Shown piece after piece: positions 50,777-60,342 of a stretch of 64,000 nt of DNA; position 1 is the stretch's first letter, and every line of letters begins with the position of its first letter. Under the pieces are notes generated by a model. That model searched no databases and had not been told where the DNA came from. It worked only from the letters and a program-made list of their open reading frames with translations. The position numbers were made by a program, and so were the translations under genes. The stretch is from the NCBI GenBank assembly GCA_030655215.1, contig JAURVZ010000084.1:124001-188000 (forward strand), in the 5' to 3' direction. Source of the stretch: Pseudolabrys sp. (lineage in GTDB: Bacteria; Pseudomonadota; Alphaproteobacteria; Rhizobiales; Xanthobacteraceae).

Positions 50777-51562
50777 GTGACCACTGCGCTCTCCGTCACC
50801 AATGTCACCAAGCGTTTCGGCGGCCTGACCGTTGCCGACAATGTGTCGTTCGACGTGCCGCAAGGCGCGCGCATGGCGCTGATCGGTCCGAACGGCGCCG
50901 GCAAGACGACCTTGTTCAACCTGATCTCCGGCGTGCACAAGATCGATGCCGGCAGCATCACGCTCGACGGCAAGGAGATCAAGGATCTGGCGCCGCGCAC
51001 CCGCGTGCATGCCGGCCTGTCGCGCTCGTTCCAGAACATTCGTTTGATGCCGCATCTGTCGGTCATCGAGAACATCATGCTCGGCCAGCATACACAGGCC
51101 AGCGGACTCGGCGCGCTGTTGCAACCGATAGCCTGGCAGCGCAAGAGCATCTGGCGTGAGCGCGCGATTGAGAGCATGCACAGCGCCGGCATCAAGGTCG
51201 ATCCGGATGCCAGTGTCGGCGGCCTGCCCTATGGCGTGCGCAAGAAGATCGAAGTCGTGCGCGCGCTGATGAGCCGCCCGCGTTTGCTGATGCTCGATGA
51301 ACCCGCGGCCGGTCTCAATCCGCGCGAGACTGCCGAACTGTCGGCGTTCCTGAAAGCTGTCGCCTGGGAAGGCCTGACGCTGCTCGTCGTCGAGCACGAC
51401 ATGTCCTTCGTCAACGATCTCTGTGAGCACACCGTGGTGCTGAACTTCGGCCGCCTGATCTACAACGGCCCGACCGCCGGCGTGCATGTCGACCCGCAGG
51501 TGCGTGAAGCCTATTTGGGCACCCGCAAGTCCGACAAGAAGGAGCCAAGCCATGTTGCTTGA
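50777..51562 (+). CDS. Branched-chain-type ABC importer ATPase, LivG-like
   Basis: 261 residues with Walker A (GPNGAGKTT), Q-loop (SFQNIRLM) and Walker B (LLMLDEPAAGLNP). The signature area is GVRKKIEVVRAL, the usual degenerate form. The GTG at 50777 has GGGGAG 6 nt upstream and starts 2 nt after the LivM-like stop; the in-frame ATG at 50741 lies inside LivM and is rejected. Confidence 0.93.
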   Translation: MTTALSVTNVTKRFGGLTVADNVSFDVPQGARMALIGPNGAGKTTLFNLISGVHKIDAGSITLDGKEIKDLAPRTRVHAGLSRSFQNIRLMPHLSVIENIMLGQHTQASGLGALLQPIAWQRKSIWRERAIESMHSAGIKVDPDASVGGLPYGVRKKIEVVRALMSRPRLLMLDEPAAGLNPRETAELSAFLKAVAWEGLTLLVVEHDMSFVNDLCEHTVVLNFGRLIYNGPTAGVHVDPQVREAYLGTRKSDKKEPSHVA

Positions 51563-52262
51563 GGTCTCCGAACTCGACGTTCGCTACGGCCGCAACCATG
51601 CGGTCAAGAAATTGTCATTGAGTGTCGGCAGCGACGAGATCGTCACCGTGCTCGGCTCGAACGGCGCCGGCAAGACATCGCTGTTGCGCGCCATCCAGGG
51701 CCTCTGCCCGGTCGCTAGCGGCTTCGTCCGCTTCGATGGCGAAGACATCACCAACATGACGCCGCCGGAGCGGCTGCGCCGCCAGCTCGCTTTGGTGCCG
51801 GAAGGCCGCCAGATCGCGCTCAGCCTGACGATTCACGAAAACCTGCAAATGGGCGCCTATTGCCGGACCGACGGCAACGTGCAGCGCGACATTGATGCAA
51901 TCTACGACCGCTTTTCCAATCTCGGCGCGCGGCGCAAAATGCCGGCCTCGGTGCTCTCCGGCGGCGAACAGCAAATGCTGGCGATCAGCCGCGCGCTGCT
52001 GGCGCGTCCGAAGCTGATGATGCTCGACGAGCCGTCGCTCGGCCTGTCGCCGCTTCTTGTCGAGCGCCTCTTTGAATTGATCGTCAGCCTTCGCAAGGAA
52101 GGCATCGCGATCCTGCTGGTCGAGCAGAACACTCACATGGCGCTTGAGGTCGCATCGCGCGGCCTCGTCATGGAACTGGGCAATGTCGTTCTCGAAGGGT
52201 CTGCCGCGGAGCTCCGCGACAACGACAAACTTGCAGACGCTTATCTCGGTCACGCTAACTAA
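51552..52262 (+). CDS. Branched-chain-type ABC importer ATPase, LivF-like
   Basis: 236 residues with Walker A (GSNGAGKTS), signature (LSGGEQQM) and Walker B (LMMLDEPSLGLSP). The ATG at 51552 overlaps the LivG-like stop by 11 nt behind GGAGCC; the longer frame from 51486 is rejected. The same 11-nt LivG/LivF overlap occurs in the other branched-chain-type importer of the window. Confidence 0.93.
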   Translation: MLLEVSELDVRYGRNHAVKKLSLSVGSDEIVTVLGSNGAGKTSLLRAIQGLCPVASGFVRFDGEDITNMTPPERLRRQLALVPEGRQIALSLTIHENLQMGAYCRTDGNVQRDIDAIYDRFSNLGARRKMPASVLSGGEQQMLAISRALLARPKLMMLDEPSLGLSPLLVERLFELIVSLRKEGIAILLVEQNTHMALEVASRGLVMELGNVVLEGSAAELRDNDKLADAYLGHAN

Positions 52263-52287
52263 CGGCAACATCTGAGGGGATGATAAC

Positions 52288-53484
52288 ATGAAGACGAAAC
52301 ATCTGATTACAGCCGCCGTGGCGGCACTTGCCATCGGCACATCGGCTCCCGCCTTCGCGCAGGAGATCGTCATCGGCCTGAACACGGTCATGTCCGGCGT
52401 GCTCAAGACCGTCGGCGAAACCACCGTCACCGCCGTCGACATCGCGGTCGACGAGATCAACGCCAAGGGCGGCATCAACGGCAAGAAGATCAAGCTCGTG
52501 CGCTTCGACACCGGCAGCGATCCGAAGCAGGCCGCGACCGGCACGCAGAAATTCGCGTCGGACGACAAGGCGCTGGCCATCATCGGCCCGTTCTCGTCCG
52601 GCGAAGCGGCCGTCGCCTTCCCGGTCGGCGAGCGCCTCGGCATTGTCGAAATCCCGAACGCCGCCTCGACCCCCGGCCTGACCAAGGGCTTCAGCTACGC
52701 CTGGCGCCTGACCGCCGATGAAGGCACGCAGTTCACCCGCCTGATCAAGACGCTGCAGAAGAAGGGCATCAAGACCGAGAAGGCCGAGATCATCTACGCC
52801 TCGGACGAACGCGTCTCGAATATCTCGGGCACCAACTTCTACCCGGCGATCTTCAAGGCCAACAACGTCGCCTTCGGCGAACCGATCGGCATCCAGCTGA
52901 AGAGCTTCGACGTGTCGGCGCAGGTCGCGCAGGCGCTCGAGCGCAAGCCGGACGTTATGGCGATCGCCTCGACCCCGGACGCCGCCGGCAAGGTCATCAA
53001 GGAACTGCGCCGCCAGGGCTTCAAGGGCCGCGTCATTGGCTCGCAGATCTTCGCCGACCCGAACGCACTCGACCTGTTCGGCGCCGACGCCAATGGCATG
53101 ATCATCGTCGCCGGCTTCTGGTGGGACCGCACCGATGCGACCCGCGCCTTCACCAAGAAGTTCGCCGAACTGAACGCCACGCGTAACCTGCCGACCAAGA
53201 AGATCCCGCATCACACCGATGCGCAGGCTTACGACATCGTCTATCTGCTCAAGCAGGCGATGGAAAAAGCCAAGGTGACGGGCGATGAGTCGAAGCTCGC
53301 CGCCGAGCGCACCGCGATACGCGATGCACTCAACGGCATCAGCTTCACCGGCATCACCGGCGACAACACCTGCTTCAACGCCGATCACGATGCGCGCCTC
53401 GCCGGCTTCGTCATCGAGATCAAGGATCAGAAGTGGGACCTGTATGATTCATGGCCGGCCGATCCGTCGACCTGCGTCAAGTAG
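52288..53484 (+). CDS. Branched-chain-type ABC importer substrate-binding protein, LivK-like
   Basis: 398 residues with a Sec signal peptide (MKTKHLITAAVAALAIGTSA, cleavage near AFA-QEI) and the type-1 periplasmic-binding fold (IVIGLNTVMSGVLKTVGETTVTAVDIAVDEINAKGGINGKK). Unlike the other LivK-like protein it has no Tat motif and lies last, after the ATPases. A C-terminal Cys pair (TCFNADH and STCVK) could form a disulfide. GAGGGGATGATAAC precedes the ATG. Confidence 0.92.
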   Translation: MKTKHLITAAVAALAIGTSAPAFAQEIVIGLNTVMSGVLKTVGETTVTAVDIAVDEINAKGGINGKKIKLVRFDTGSDPKQAATGTQKFASDDKALAIIGPFSSGEAAVAFPVGERLGIVEIPNAASTPGLTKGFSYAWRLTADEGTQFTRLIKTLQKKGIKTEKAEIIYASDERVSNISGTNFYPAIFKANNVAFGEPIGIQLKSFDVSAQVAQALERKPDVMAIASTPDAAGKVIKELRRQGFKGRVIGSQIFADPNALDLFGADANGMIIVAGFWWDRTDATRAFTKKFAELNATRNLPTKKIPHHTDAQAYDIVYLLKQAMEKAKVTGDESKLAAERTAIRDALNGISFTGITGDNTCFNADHDARLAGFVIEIKDQKWDLYDSWPADPSTCVK

Positions 53485-53494
53485 ACGGGATCTG

Positions 53495-54238
53495 ATGACC
53501 AAACGTAGAATATGCATCCTGGGAGGCTGCGGCGGTATTGGCCGCAGCCTCGTTACGTCCTTGCTCGCCAATGGCGACGACGTGGCAGTGATGGACCTGC
53601 CACAGGTTCTTGACCGCCACCCGCCGTCGCCGGGCGTCATCGCTATCGCTGTTGAAGGTTCGAACGAAGACTCGGTGCGCCGGGCTTTCGATGAGCTGGC
53701 AACGCGATGGGGCGCGCTTGACGGCTTCGTCAATGCGGCGGGATTTGTGATTGAAAAGCGCAAGCTGGTCGACACCCCGACGAGCGAATTCGACATCACC
53801 ATGTCCGGCAACCTGCGCACCACGTTCCTGGCGTGCAAGGCAGCCATGGCGCTGCTCGACAAAGGCAATGCGCCGAGCATGGTCAATATCGCATCCGGCC
53901 TCGGCGCCTTTATCCGTCCGGACTTTGGGCCCTATGCCGCGGCCAAGGCCGGCATGATCGCACTGACCAAGACCTTCGCGCTTGAACACGCGCCCAAGGT
54001 CCGCGCCAATTGTGTTGCGCCGGGTCCCGTGGATACCGCGTTCCTGCGTGGCGGTACGGCCGCCGCCGAACAATCCAAGTCGCACGCCGATATCAATGCG
54101 TTCAATGCCTTGATCCCGCTGCGGCGCATTGCCGTTCCGGAAGACATTGTCGGGCCGGTCATGTTCCTGCTGGGGCCGCAGAGCGCCTATATGACCGGGC
54201 AGACGTTGTGGCTTAACGGCGGCGCCTACATGCCGTGA
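53495..54238 (+). CDS. Short-chain dehydrogenase/reductase, tandem copy 1
   Basis: 247 residues. The cofactor loop is GGCGGIG (residues 9-15), with Gly where most SDRs have Thr; NAAGF, the Ser of NIASGLGAF, YAAAK and PGPVDTAFLRGG follow. Clearly paralogous to the next gene (shared long stretches such as SEFDITM-GNLR and LGPQSAYMTGQTLW). The ATG at 53495 follows GACGGGATCTG, 10 nt after the binding-protein stop. Substrate unknown. Confidence 0.9.
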   Translation: MTKRRICILGGCGGIGRSLVTSLLANGDDVAVMDLPQVLDRHPPSPGVIAIAVEGSNEDSVRRAFDELATRWGALDGFVNAAGFVIEKRKLVDTPTSEFDITMSGNLRTTFLACKAAMALLDKGNAPSMVNIASGLGAFIRPDFGPYAAAKAGMIALTKTFALEHAPKVRANCVAPGPVDTAFLRGGTAAAEQSKSHADINAFNALIPLRRIAVPEDIVGPVMFLLGPQSAYMTGQTLWLNGGAYMP

Positions 54239-54258
54239 TGGCATCGGCGTTCAGCACC

Positions 54259-55005
54259 ATGAGCAAGCGGCGAATTTGCATTCTTGGCGGCTGTGGCGGC
54301 ATTGGCCGCAGCCTCGTCGCGGCTTGTGTCGAGAACGGCGCCGACGTCGCCGTCATGGATCTGAAATCCGCGCTTGAGCGTCATCCGCCGCCGCCTTCGG
54401 TGATGAGCATCGAAATAGACGGGACCGATGAGGCTTCGGTCACCACGGCCTTCGGCAGACTTGAGGCAAGCTGGGGAGCGCTGGACGGCTTCGTCAATTC
54501 CGCCGGTTTTCTCATCGAGAAGCGCAAACTGGCCGACACACCGGCCAGCGAATTCGACATCACCATGGCCGGCAATTTGCGCATGACCTTCCTGGTCAGC
54601 AAAGCAGCGATGAAGCTGCTGGAAAAGGGCGACGCGCCGAGCCTGGTCAACATCTCGTCCGGCCTCGCCGCTCTGGTCCGGCCGGACTATGGCCCCTATG
54701 GCGCGACCAAAGCCGCCATGATCGCGCTGACCAAGACCCTGGCGCTGGAACATGCGCCGCGCGTGCGCTGCAATGCCATCGGCCCCGGCCTTGTCGATAC
54801 CGCCTTCCTGCGCGGCGGCACTGGCCGCTCCGACGAAAACAAGACCATCAATGTCGACGTCAGCCTCTATAATGCGACGATTCCGATGCGGCGCATTGCC
54901 GTGCCGGACGATCTGGTCGAGCCGGTCATGTTCCTGCTCGGCCCGCAAAGCGCCTACATGACCGGGCAGACTTTATGGGTCAACGGCGGCGCCTATATGC
55001 CGTGA
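54259..55005 (+). CDS. Short-chain dehydrogenase/reductase, tandem copy 2
   Basis: 248 residues from the ATG at 54259, chosen because it aligns with the start of copy 1 (MSKRRICILGGCGGIG); an ATG at 54238, and a GTG at 54235 overlapping the previous stop, are alternatives. Same motifs as copy 1: NSAGF, NISSGLAAL, YGATK. The N-terminal third and the region around GGTGRSDENKTINVDVSLYN differ most, so the two may have different substrates or form a heteromer. Confidence 0.88.
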   Translation: MSKRRICILGGCGGIGRSLVAACVENGADVAVMDLKSALERHPPPPSVMSIEIDGTDEASVTTAFGRLEASWGALDGFVNSAGFLIEKRKLADTPASEFDITMAGNLRMTFLVSKAAMKLLEKGDAPSLVNISSGLAALVRPDYGPYGATKAAMIALTKTLALEHAPRVRCNAIGPGLVDTAFLRGGTGRSDENKTINVDVSLYNATIPMRRIAVPDDLVEPVMFLLGPQSAYMTGQTLWVNGGAYMP

Positions 55006-55039
55006 AGGCATTCTACCTGGATTGTGCAAGAGCAAGCTC

Positions 55040-56461
55040 ATGAATGAGACCACTCCAACGACCCTGTTCGACAAGCTCTGGGCGAGCCACGAGATCGTCG
55101 CGCGCGACGGCGAGAGCCTGCTCTGGGTCGACCGGCATTACATTCACGAAGGCGCCTTCGAGGGTTTCACTCAGCTGCGCCGCCGCGGCGCGCAGGTGGC
55201 CGAGCCGTCGCTGACCTTCGGCGTTGCCGACCACTATGTGCCGACCCGCCGCAGCCAGGGCGGCGGCCCTATCGCCGATCCCGAAATCGCCCGCATGGTC
55301 GAGCAGTTCAACGTCAACATGGCGGCGAACAACATCCGCGCCTTTGACCTGAACGACCGCCGCCAGGGGATTGTCCACGTCGTCGGCCCGGAACTCGGGC
55401 TCACATTGCCCGGCTTGCTGATCGTCTGCGGCGACAGCCACACCTCGACCCATGGCGCGATGGGCGCCTATGCCTTCGGCATCGGCTCGTCGGAAGTCGC
55501 GCATGTGCTGATGACGCAGACTTTGTGGCAAAAGAAGCCGAAGACCATGCGGATCACCGTCGAAGGCACCCTGGCCGAGGGCTTCAGCGCCAAGGACGTG
55601 GCGCTGTCGATCATTTCGACCATCGGCACCAACGGCGCCAGCGGCCATGCCATCGAATTCGCCGGCCCGGCCATTCGCGGCCTGTCGATGGAAGCCCGGT
55701 TGACGCTCTGCAACATGGCGATCGAGGCCGGGGCCCGTTGCGGCATGGTGGCGCCGGACGACACCACCTTCGCCTATCTCAAGGGCCGCGAATATGCGCC
55801 CGTCGGGGACGATTTCGACCGCGCCGTCACCGAATGGCGCAAGCTGAAGACCGATCCGGGCGCCCAATTTGACCGTGAAGTGTCGCTCGACGCCGGCCAC
55901 CTCGCGCCGATCGTCACCTGGGGCACCAGCCCGGAGGATGCGCTGCCGATCGACGGCCGGGTTCCCGATCCGGCTAACGAGAGCAATCCGGAACGGGCCA
56001 GCTATCTGAAAGGCGCCCTCGACTATATGGGTCTGACGGCAAACGAGAAATTGACCGACATCGCCATCGACCGGGTCTTCATCGGCTCCTGCACCAATGC
56101 CCGCATCGAAGATCTCCGCGCCGCAGCCGCCGTACTGACCGGCCGCGTGTGTAAAGTGCCCGGTATGGTGTCGCCGGGCTCGTCGGCGGTGAAGCGGCAA
56201 GCCGAAGAAGAAGGTCTCGACCGCCTGTTCCGCGATGCCGGGCTCGAATGGGTCGATTCAGGTTGCTCGATGTGCGTCGGCATCAATGGCGATACTGTTG
56301 CCTCAGGCGAGCGTTGCGCCTCGACCACCAATCGAAACTTCCGCGGCCGCCAGGGCGCCGGTGCGCGCACCCATATCATGTCGCCGGCGATGGTCGCGGC
56401 CGCTGCCGTGTCGGGTCATCTCGCCGACATGCGGCCGTTAATGGCCGGACGGAAGGTTTAG
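55040..56461 (+). CDS. leuC: LeuC-type hydro-lyase large subunit (isopropylmalate/maleate hydratase-like)
   Basis: 473 residues from the ATG at 55040. The aconitase-family [4Fe-4S] ligands are present (GSCTNAR, and GCSMC), with CGDSHTSTHGAMGA and ERCASTTNRNFRGRQG. Colinear with LeuC but in a catabolic operon beside maleamate-type genes; the HbzIJ maleate hydratase belongs to the same family, so hydration of maleate or a substituted maleate to a D-malate is a good alternative to leucine synthesis. An in-frame TTG at 55022 is not preferred. Confidence 0.9.
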   Translation: MNETTPTTLFDKLWASHEIVARDGESLLWVDRHYIHEGAFEGFTQLRRRGAQVAEPSLTFGVADHYVPTRRSQGGGPIADPEIARMVEQFNVNMAANNIRAFDLNDRRQGIVHVVGPELGLTLPGLLIVCGDSHTSTHGAMGAYAFGIGSSEVAHVLMTQTLWQKKPKTMRITVEGTLAEGFSAKDVALSIISTIGTNGASGHAIEFAGPAIRGLSMEARLTLCNMAIEAGARCGMVAPDDTTFAYLKGREYAPVGDDFDRAVTEWRKLKTDPGAQFDREVSLDAGHLAPIVTWGTSPEDALPIDGRVPDPANESNPERASYLKGALDYMGLTANEKLTDIAIDRVFIGSCTNARIEDLRAAAAVLTGRVCKVPGMVSPGSSAVKRQAEEEGLDRLFRDAGLEWVDSGCSMCVGINGDTVASGERCASTTNRNFRGRQGAGARTHIMSPAMVAAAAVSGHLADMRPLMAGRKV

Positions 56462-56464
56462 GTC

Positions 56465-57085
56465 ATGGACAAAGTCACCCGCATCAGCGCCACCGCCTGC
56501 CCGTTGCCGACTGAGAACATAGACACCGACCAAATCCTGCCGGCGCGCTTTCTGAAATTGCCGCGCAACGGCAAACACGGCGAAGTGCTGTTCCGCGATC
56601 TGCGCTTCGATGCAGCGGACAAGGAGATCACCGACTTTCCGCTCAATCGCCCGGAATGGCGCGATGCCAAGATCATTGTCTCGGGCACGAATTTCGGCGG
56701 CGGCTCGTCGCGCGAGAGCGCGGTCTATGCACTATATGATTACGGCATTCGCGCCGTCATCGCGCCGTCCTTCGGCGACATCTTTTCGCAGAACTCGGCA
56801 AAAAACGGATTGCTGACGGCGGTTGTTACGGAAGCCGAATATGAGGCACTGGCCGCGGCGCTCGAGCGCGTACCGAACCTGCCGATCACCATCGATCTTG
56901 AAACGCAGACCATTGTCTGCGGCAATCTCTCGTTCAGCTTCACCATTGATGGCGCGCGCAAGGCCCGGCTATTGAACGGCTGGGACGATATCGATCTGAC
57001 GAATTCGTTTCGCGACAAGATCGACACGTTCAAGGCGACGCATACGCAAGCGCAGCCCTGGGCCGTACCGAAAGCACGCGCGTAG
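56465..57085 (+). CDS. leuD: LeuD-type hydro-lyase small subunit
   Basis: 206 residues: ACPLPTENIDTDQILPARFLK at the N-terminus and the swivelling-domain signature SGTNFGGGSSRESAVYALYDYGIRAVIAPSFGDIFSQN. It forms the active hydro-lyase with the large subunit 3 nt upstream. Its stop is 3 nt from the stop of the convergent gmd. Physiological substrate undecided, as for the large subunit. Confidence 0.92.
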   Translation: MDKVTRISATACPLPTENIDTDQILPARFLKLPRNGKHGEVLFRDLRFDAADKEITDFPLNRPEWRDAKIIVSGTNFGGGSSRESAVYALYDYGIRAVIAPSFGDIFSQNSAKNGLLTAVVTEAEYEALAAALERVPNLPITIDLETQTIVCGNLSFSFTIDGARKARLLNGWDDIDLTNSFRDKIDTFKATHTQAQPWAVPKARA

Positions 57086-57088
57086 CGA

Positions 57089-58150
57089 TCAGCGCGTACC
57101 TTCGCGCTGGCCCGCCATAAGTTTGAGATCGTTCGCCATCATTTCCCGGACGAGATCCTTGAAGCCAACCTTGTGCCGCCAGCCGAGCTTCTCCCGCGCT
57201 TTGGCCGGATTGCCGCGAAGATTGTCGACTTCAGTCGGCCGGAAGTAGCGCGGATCAATCCGCACCAAGGTTCGCTCGGTCTTCTTGCAGACCCCGCACT
57301 CGTCCTGGCCGGCGCCCTGCCATTCTATTTCAATTCCGACTTCCGCGAAGGCCACGTCAACGAATTCACGAACGGAATGGGCCTCACCCGTCGCCAGGAC
57401 GTAGTCATCCGGGCGATCCTGCTGCATCATGAGCCACATGCCCTCGGCATAATCCCGCGCATGGCCCCAATCCCGCTGCGCATCGATGTTGCCGAGATAC
57501 AAGCAGTCCTGCTGGCCGAGATGGATTGCGGCGACGGCTTGCGTAATCTTCCGGGTTACAAATGTCTCGCCGCGCCGTGGGCCTTCATGATTGAACAGAA
57601 TGCCGTTCGAGGCGTGGAAATGATAAGCTTCGCGATAATTGACGGTGATCCAGTATGCGTAGAGCTTGGCGGCTGCATAAGGACTGCGCGGATAGAACGG
57701 TGTTGTTTCCGACTGCGGTGTTTCCTGCGCCTTGCCGTAGAGTTCGGAGGTCGAGGCCTGATAGAAACGGACGCGATCCTTCAGGCCTAGAATGCGAATG
57801 CCCTCAAGCAGCCGCAAGACGCCGAGCGCGTCCGCATTGGCGGTGTATTCCGGCGTTTCAAAGCTGACCTGAACATGGCTCTGCGCCGCGAGATTATAAA
57901 TCTCCGCCGGCCGAACTTCCTGAATGATGCGGATCAGATTTGTCGCGTCTGTCAGATCGCCATAGTGCAGGAACAACTGCGTGTTGGGAAGATGCGGGTC
58001 TTGATAAAGGTGATCGATACGCTCTGTATTGAAGGACGACGACCGCCGCTTGACGCCGTGAACCTCATAGCCCTTCTTCAACAAAAGCTCGGCCAGGTAG
58101 CTGCCATCCTGGCCGGCAATTCCGGTAATGAGTGCAACAGGTCTTGGCAT
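57089..58150 (-). CDS. gmd: GDP-mannose 4,6-dehydratase
   Basis: 353 residues. NADP motif [42 protein letters not shown], the catalytic Thr/Glu (STSELYG) and YxxxK (YAAAK), and the [17 protein letters not shown] loop identify Gmd. It converts GDP-mannose to GDP-4-keto-6-deoxymannose. The ATG at 58150 has GGGGGGAGCCA before it; the frame to 58243 is rejected. 34 nt after fcl, so the pair makes GDP-L-fucose for surface polysaccharide. Confidence 0.96.
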   Translation of the reverse strand: MPRPVALITGIAGQDGSYLAELLLKKGYEVHGVKRRSSSFNTERIDHLYQDPHLPNTQLFLHYGDLTDATNLIRIIQEVRPAEIYNLAAQSHVQVSFETPEYTANADALGVLRLLEGIRILGLKDRVRFYQASTSELYGKAQETPQSETTPFYPRSPYAAAKLYAYWITVNYREAYHFHASNGILFNHEGPRRGETFVTRKITQAVAAIHLGQQDCLYLGNIDAQRDWGHARDYAEGMWLMMQQDRPDDYVLATGEAHSVREFVDVAFAEVGIEIEWQGAGQDECGVCKKTERTLVRIDPRYFRPTEVDNLRGNPAKAREKLGWRHKVGFKDLVREMMANDLKLMAGQREGTR

Positions 58151-58184
58151 TGGCTCCCCCCATCCGCCTCGCCCGAACTCGCTT

Positions 58185-59144
58185 CTATGTAACGCCACGC
58201 CCGCCATTGGCGAGAAAATTCGAATAGGCCCGCGCCAATCCATCGCGCAATGTCACCTTTGGCGACCAACCGAGTTGCCGCAACTTGCTGCTGTCAACCA
58301 GCTTCCGCGGCGCGCCATCCGGGCGCGATGTGTCATAAACAATATCGCCGTCAAAGCCGACGACGTCAGCAACGATCCCTGCAAACTGGTTGATCGCCAC
58401 TTCCTCGCCGGAGCCGGCGTTCAGGAAGCTAGCGCCTGAATAATGCTTCATCGCGAAGACGCACGCATCGGCGGCATCGTCCGCATAAAGAAATTCACGC
58501 AGGGGCGCACCGGTCCCCCACACCTCCACCGCCTGCGCCTTGCCGACCTTGGCTTCATGAAACCGGCGAATGAGTGCGGCCGGGACATGGCTGTCTTCCG
58601 GATGATAATTGTCACCGAGCCCATACAAATTGGTAGGCACCACGGAAATGAAATCGCTTCCATGTTGCTGGCGATAGGCCTCGCAAAGCTTGATCGCCGC
58701 GATCTTGGCAACGGCGTACCATTCATTGGTCGGCTCTAGCGGCCCCGTCAGCAGCGCCTCTTCCGTCATCGGCTGCGGCGCAAATTTCGGATACATGCAC
58801 GAAGAACCGAGGGCGAGCAGCTTCTTGACGCCTGCCCTGTGCGCGCCGCGAATGACATTCAGAGAGATCTCAAGATTGTCCGCGATAAAATCGGCCGGGT
58901 AACTGCTGTTGGCTTGAATGCCACCGACCCGGGCAGCGGCGAGAAAAATTGCGTCCGGGCGCGTGCGAGACAGCCAGGCTTCGGTACTGTGTTGATCGGT
59001 CAAATCGAGGGATTGCCGATCGGCGACCAGTATGTCGCAATTCTCCTGGGCAAGACGGCGCACGATGGCCGAGCCGACCATGCCGGTATGGCCGGCGACA
59101 TAGACGCGCTTGTCCTTGAGCTCGAAAACAGCTGACGGCGACAT
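58185..59144 (-). CDS. fcl: GDP-L-fucose synthase
   Basis: 319 residues. [18 protein letters not shown] at the N-terminus, [53 protein letters not shown] with Cys and YxxxK, and [13 protein letters not shown]. It is the epimerase/reductase that follows Gmd. Upstream, in the 64-nt gap, is the palindrome TACCAATTTGGTA, a candidate operator. Confidence 0.96.
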   Translation of the reverse strand: MSPSAVFELKDKRVYVAGHTGMVGSAIVRRLAQENCDILVADRQSLDLTDQHSTEAWLSRTRPDAIFLAAARVGGIQANSSYPADFIADNLEISLNVIRGAHRAGVKKLLALGSSCMYPKFAPQPMTEEALLTGPLEPTNEWYAVAKIAAIKLCEAYRQQHGSDFISVVPTNLYGLGDNYHPEDSHVPAALIRRFHEAKVGKAQAVEVWGTGAPLREFLYADDAADACVFAMKHYSGASFLNAGSGEEVAINQFAGIVADVVGFDGDIVYDTSRPDGAPRKLVDSSKLRQLGWSPKVTLRDGLARAYSNFLANGGRGVT

Positions 59145-59182
59145 CGGCCTGCCCGGGTTACGGGCGCAGCATATCAGCAGGC

Positions 59183-59195
59183 TACCAATTTGGTA
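59183..59195. promoter_or_regulatory. Palindrome upstream of fcl-gmd
   Basis: TACCAA-T-TTGGTA, a 6-bp perfect inverted repeat with a single central base, lies 39 nt before the fcl start and just after the ketopantoate-reductase-like stop. Candidate operator or chance. Confidence 0.3.
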
Positions 59196-59208
59196 TCGCT
59201 CAGTCCGC

Positions 59209-60243
59209 CTAGGCCCTTGCCCCGATCATATCCTGCAGCAGTGCAATGTTCTCCGGCCCCGGCTTCAGGGTGCCCTGCTCGACCCGGCGCGCCAGCTCGA
59301 AAAAGGCCGCGTTGACCGGCGTGGCAATGCCAAGCTCTTTGGCCTTCGCCGCGACATGGCCGTTAAGGCCGTCGGCCTCGCTGCGGCGGCCCTTCTGCCA
59401 ATCCTGCAAAACCGTGGTGGTCGTATTGGCGAGGGTGAAGCCCTCGACCAGCGTATCGAGCAAGGTCTCGACCAGCCGGTTGGACGCGCGGACATCCTCC
59501 GCCTTCATGCCGAAGATCGGCACGACCGGATGGCCGATGGCCTTGCCGGTATCGAGCGCTTCCTGGCCTGAGCGCAGCATGATCTCGCGCATCGCCGGCG
59601 TCACCGATGCATCATAGATCGACTCGCCGAACACTGCGGTGGTCACCAGTGTGGTGCAATTGCTGACCAGCTTCATCCATTTACTGGCCTGGATATCGTC
59701 GACGTATTCCACCGTACCGGCGCATTTCAGCAGATCGCCCACTTCGTGCTCGCGACCCTTGGTCGAGGGATGAATGCTACCGACGGCAAACCAAGACCGG
59801 TTCGGCGGCGAATCGCGCCGCACCACGCCGGGATCGAACATGGTCGACGACACTTCGATGACGCAGCCCATGGTGCGCTCGGGACCAACGACGTCGGCAA
59901 TCACGTCGGTGGTCATGCCGTTCTGCACGCCGGCTATGAGACCGTCGGGCTTCAGATACGGCTTGATCAATTCGCAGGCCCAGCGCGTGTCATAGGCCTT
60001 CATCAGCAACAGCACGATGTCGAACGGCTCGGTGAAGGTGCAGACGTCGCACAGATTATAGGCGCGGACCTTGGTGACTTGCCTCTCATGCGGCATGTTG
60101 ATGGTGATGCCGGCCGAACGCATGACGGCAACGTGCTCCGGCCACTGGTCGATCAGCACGACATCGTGCCCTGCCCGCGTAATATCCGCGCCAATCGACG
60201 CGCCATTCGCGCCAGCACCCAGAACCGCAATCTTTTTCGCCAT
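59209..60243 (-). CDS. 2-dehydropantoate 2-reductase family protein
   Basis: 344 residues with the Rossmann motif GAGANGASIGADITRAG, VQNGMTTDVIADVVG, and the C-terminal helical domain (KWMKLVSNCTTLVTTAVFG with the conserved Lys). The family includes ketopantoate reductase (PanE) but also many enzymes acting on other 2-ketoacids; length above PanE (about 300) and the catabolic surroundings argue for the latter. The ATG at 60243 follows AGGGA with 9-nt spacing (60252 would be too close). A strong terminator separates it from the ribose-type importer genes. Confidence 0.87.
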   Translation of the reverse strand: MAKKIAVLGAGANGASIGADITRAGHDVVLIDQWPEHVAVMRSAGITINMPHERQVTKVRAYNLCDVCTFTEPFDIVLLLMKAYDTRWACELIKPYLKPDGLIAGVQNGMTTDVIADVVGPERTMGCVIEVSSTMFDPGVVRRDSPPNRSWFAVGSIHPSTKGREHEVGDLLKCAGTVEYVDDIQASKWMKLVSNCTTLVTTAVFGESIYDASVTPAMREIMLRSGQEALDTGKAIGHPVVPIFGMKAEDVRASNRLVETLLDTLVEGFTLANTTTTVLQDWQKGRRSEADGLNGHVAAKAKELGIATPVNAAFFELARRVEQGTLKPGPENIALLQDMIGARA

Positions 60244-60277
60244 CGCCGTCATTCCCTAGAGCGTCTTCGCAACTTCA

Positions 60278-60318
60278 AATAAAAACGGCGGCGCTTGCCA
60301 AATCGGGCAGCGCCGCCG
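60278..60318 (-). terminator. Rho-independent terminator of the ribose-type ABC operon
   Basis: On the minus strand a GC-rich stem (60306-60318 pairing with 60286-60299, one bulge) with a short loop is followed by TTTTTATTTG. It lies 25 nt after the binding-protein stop and is the clearest intrinsic terminator in the window. Confidence 0.85.
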
Positions 60319-60342
60319 CCATCACATTCTAAACCGATAGGC

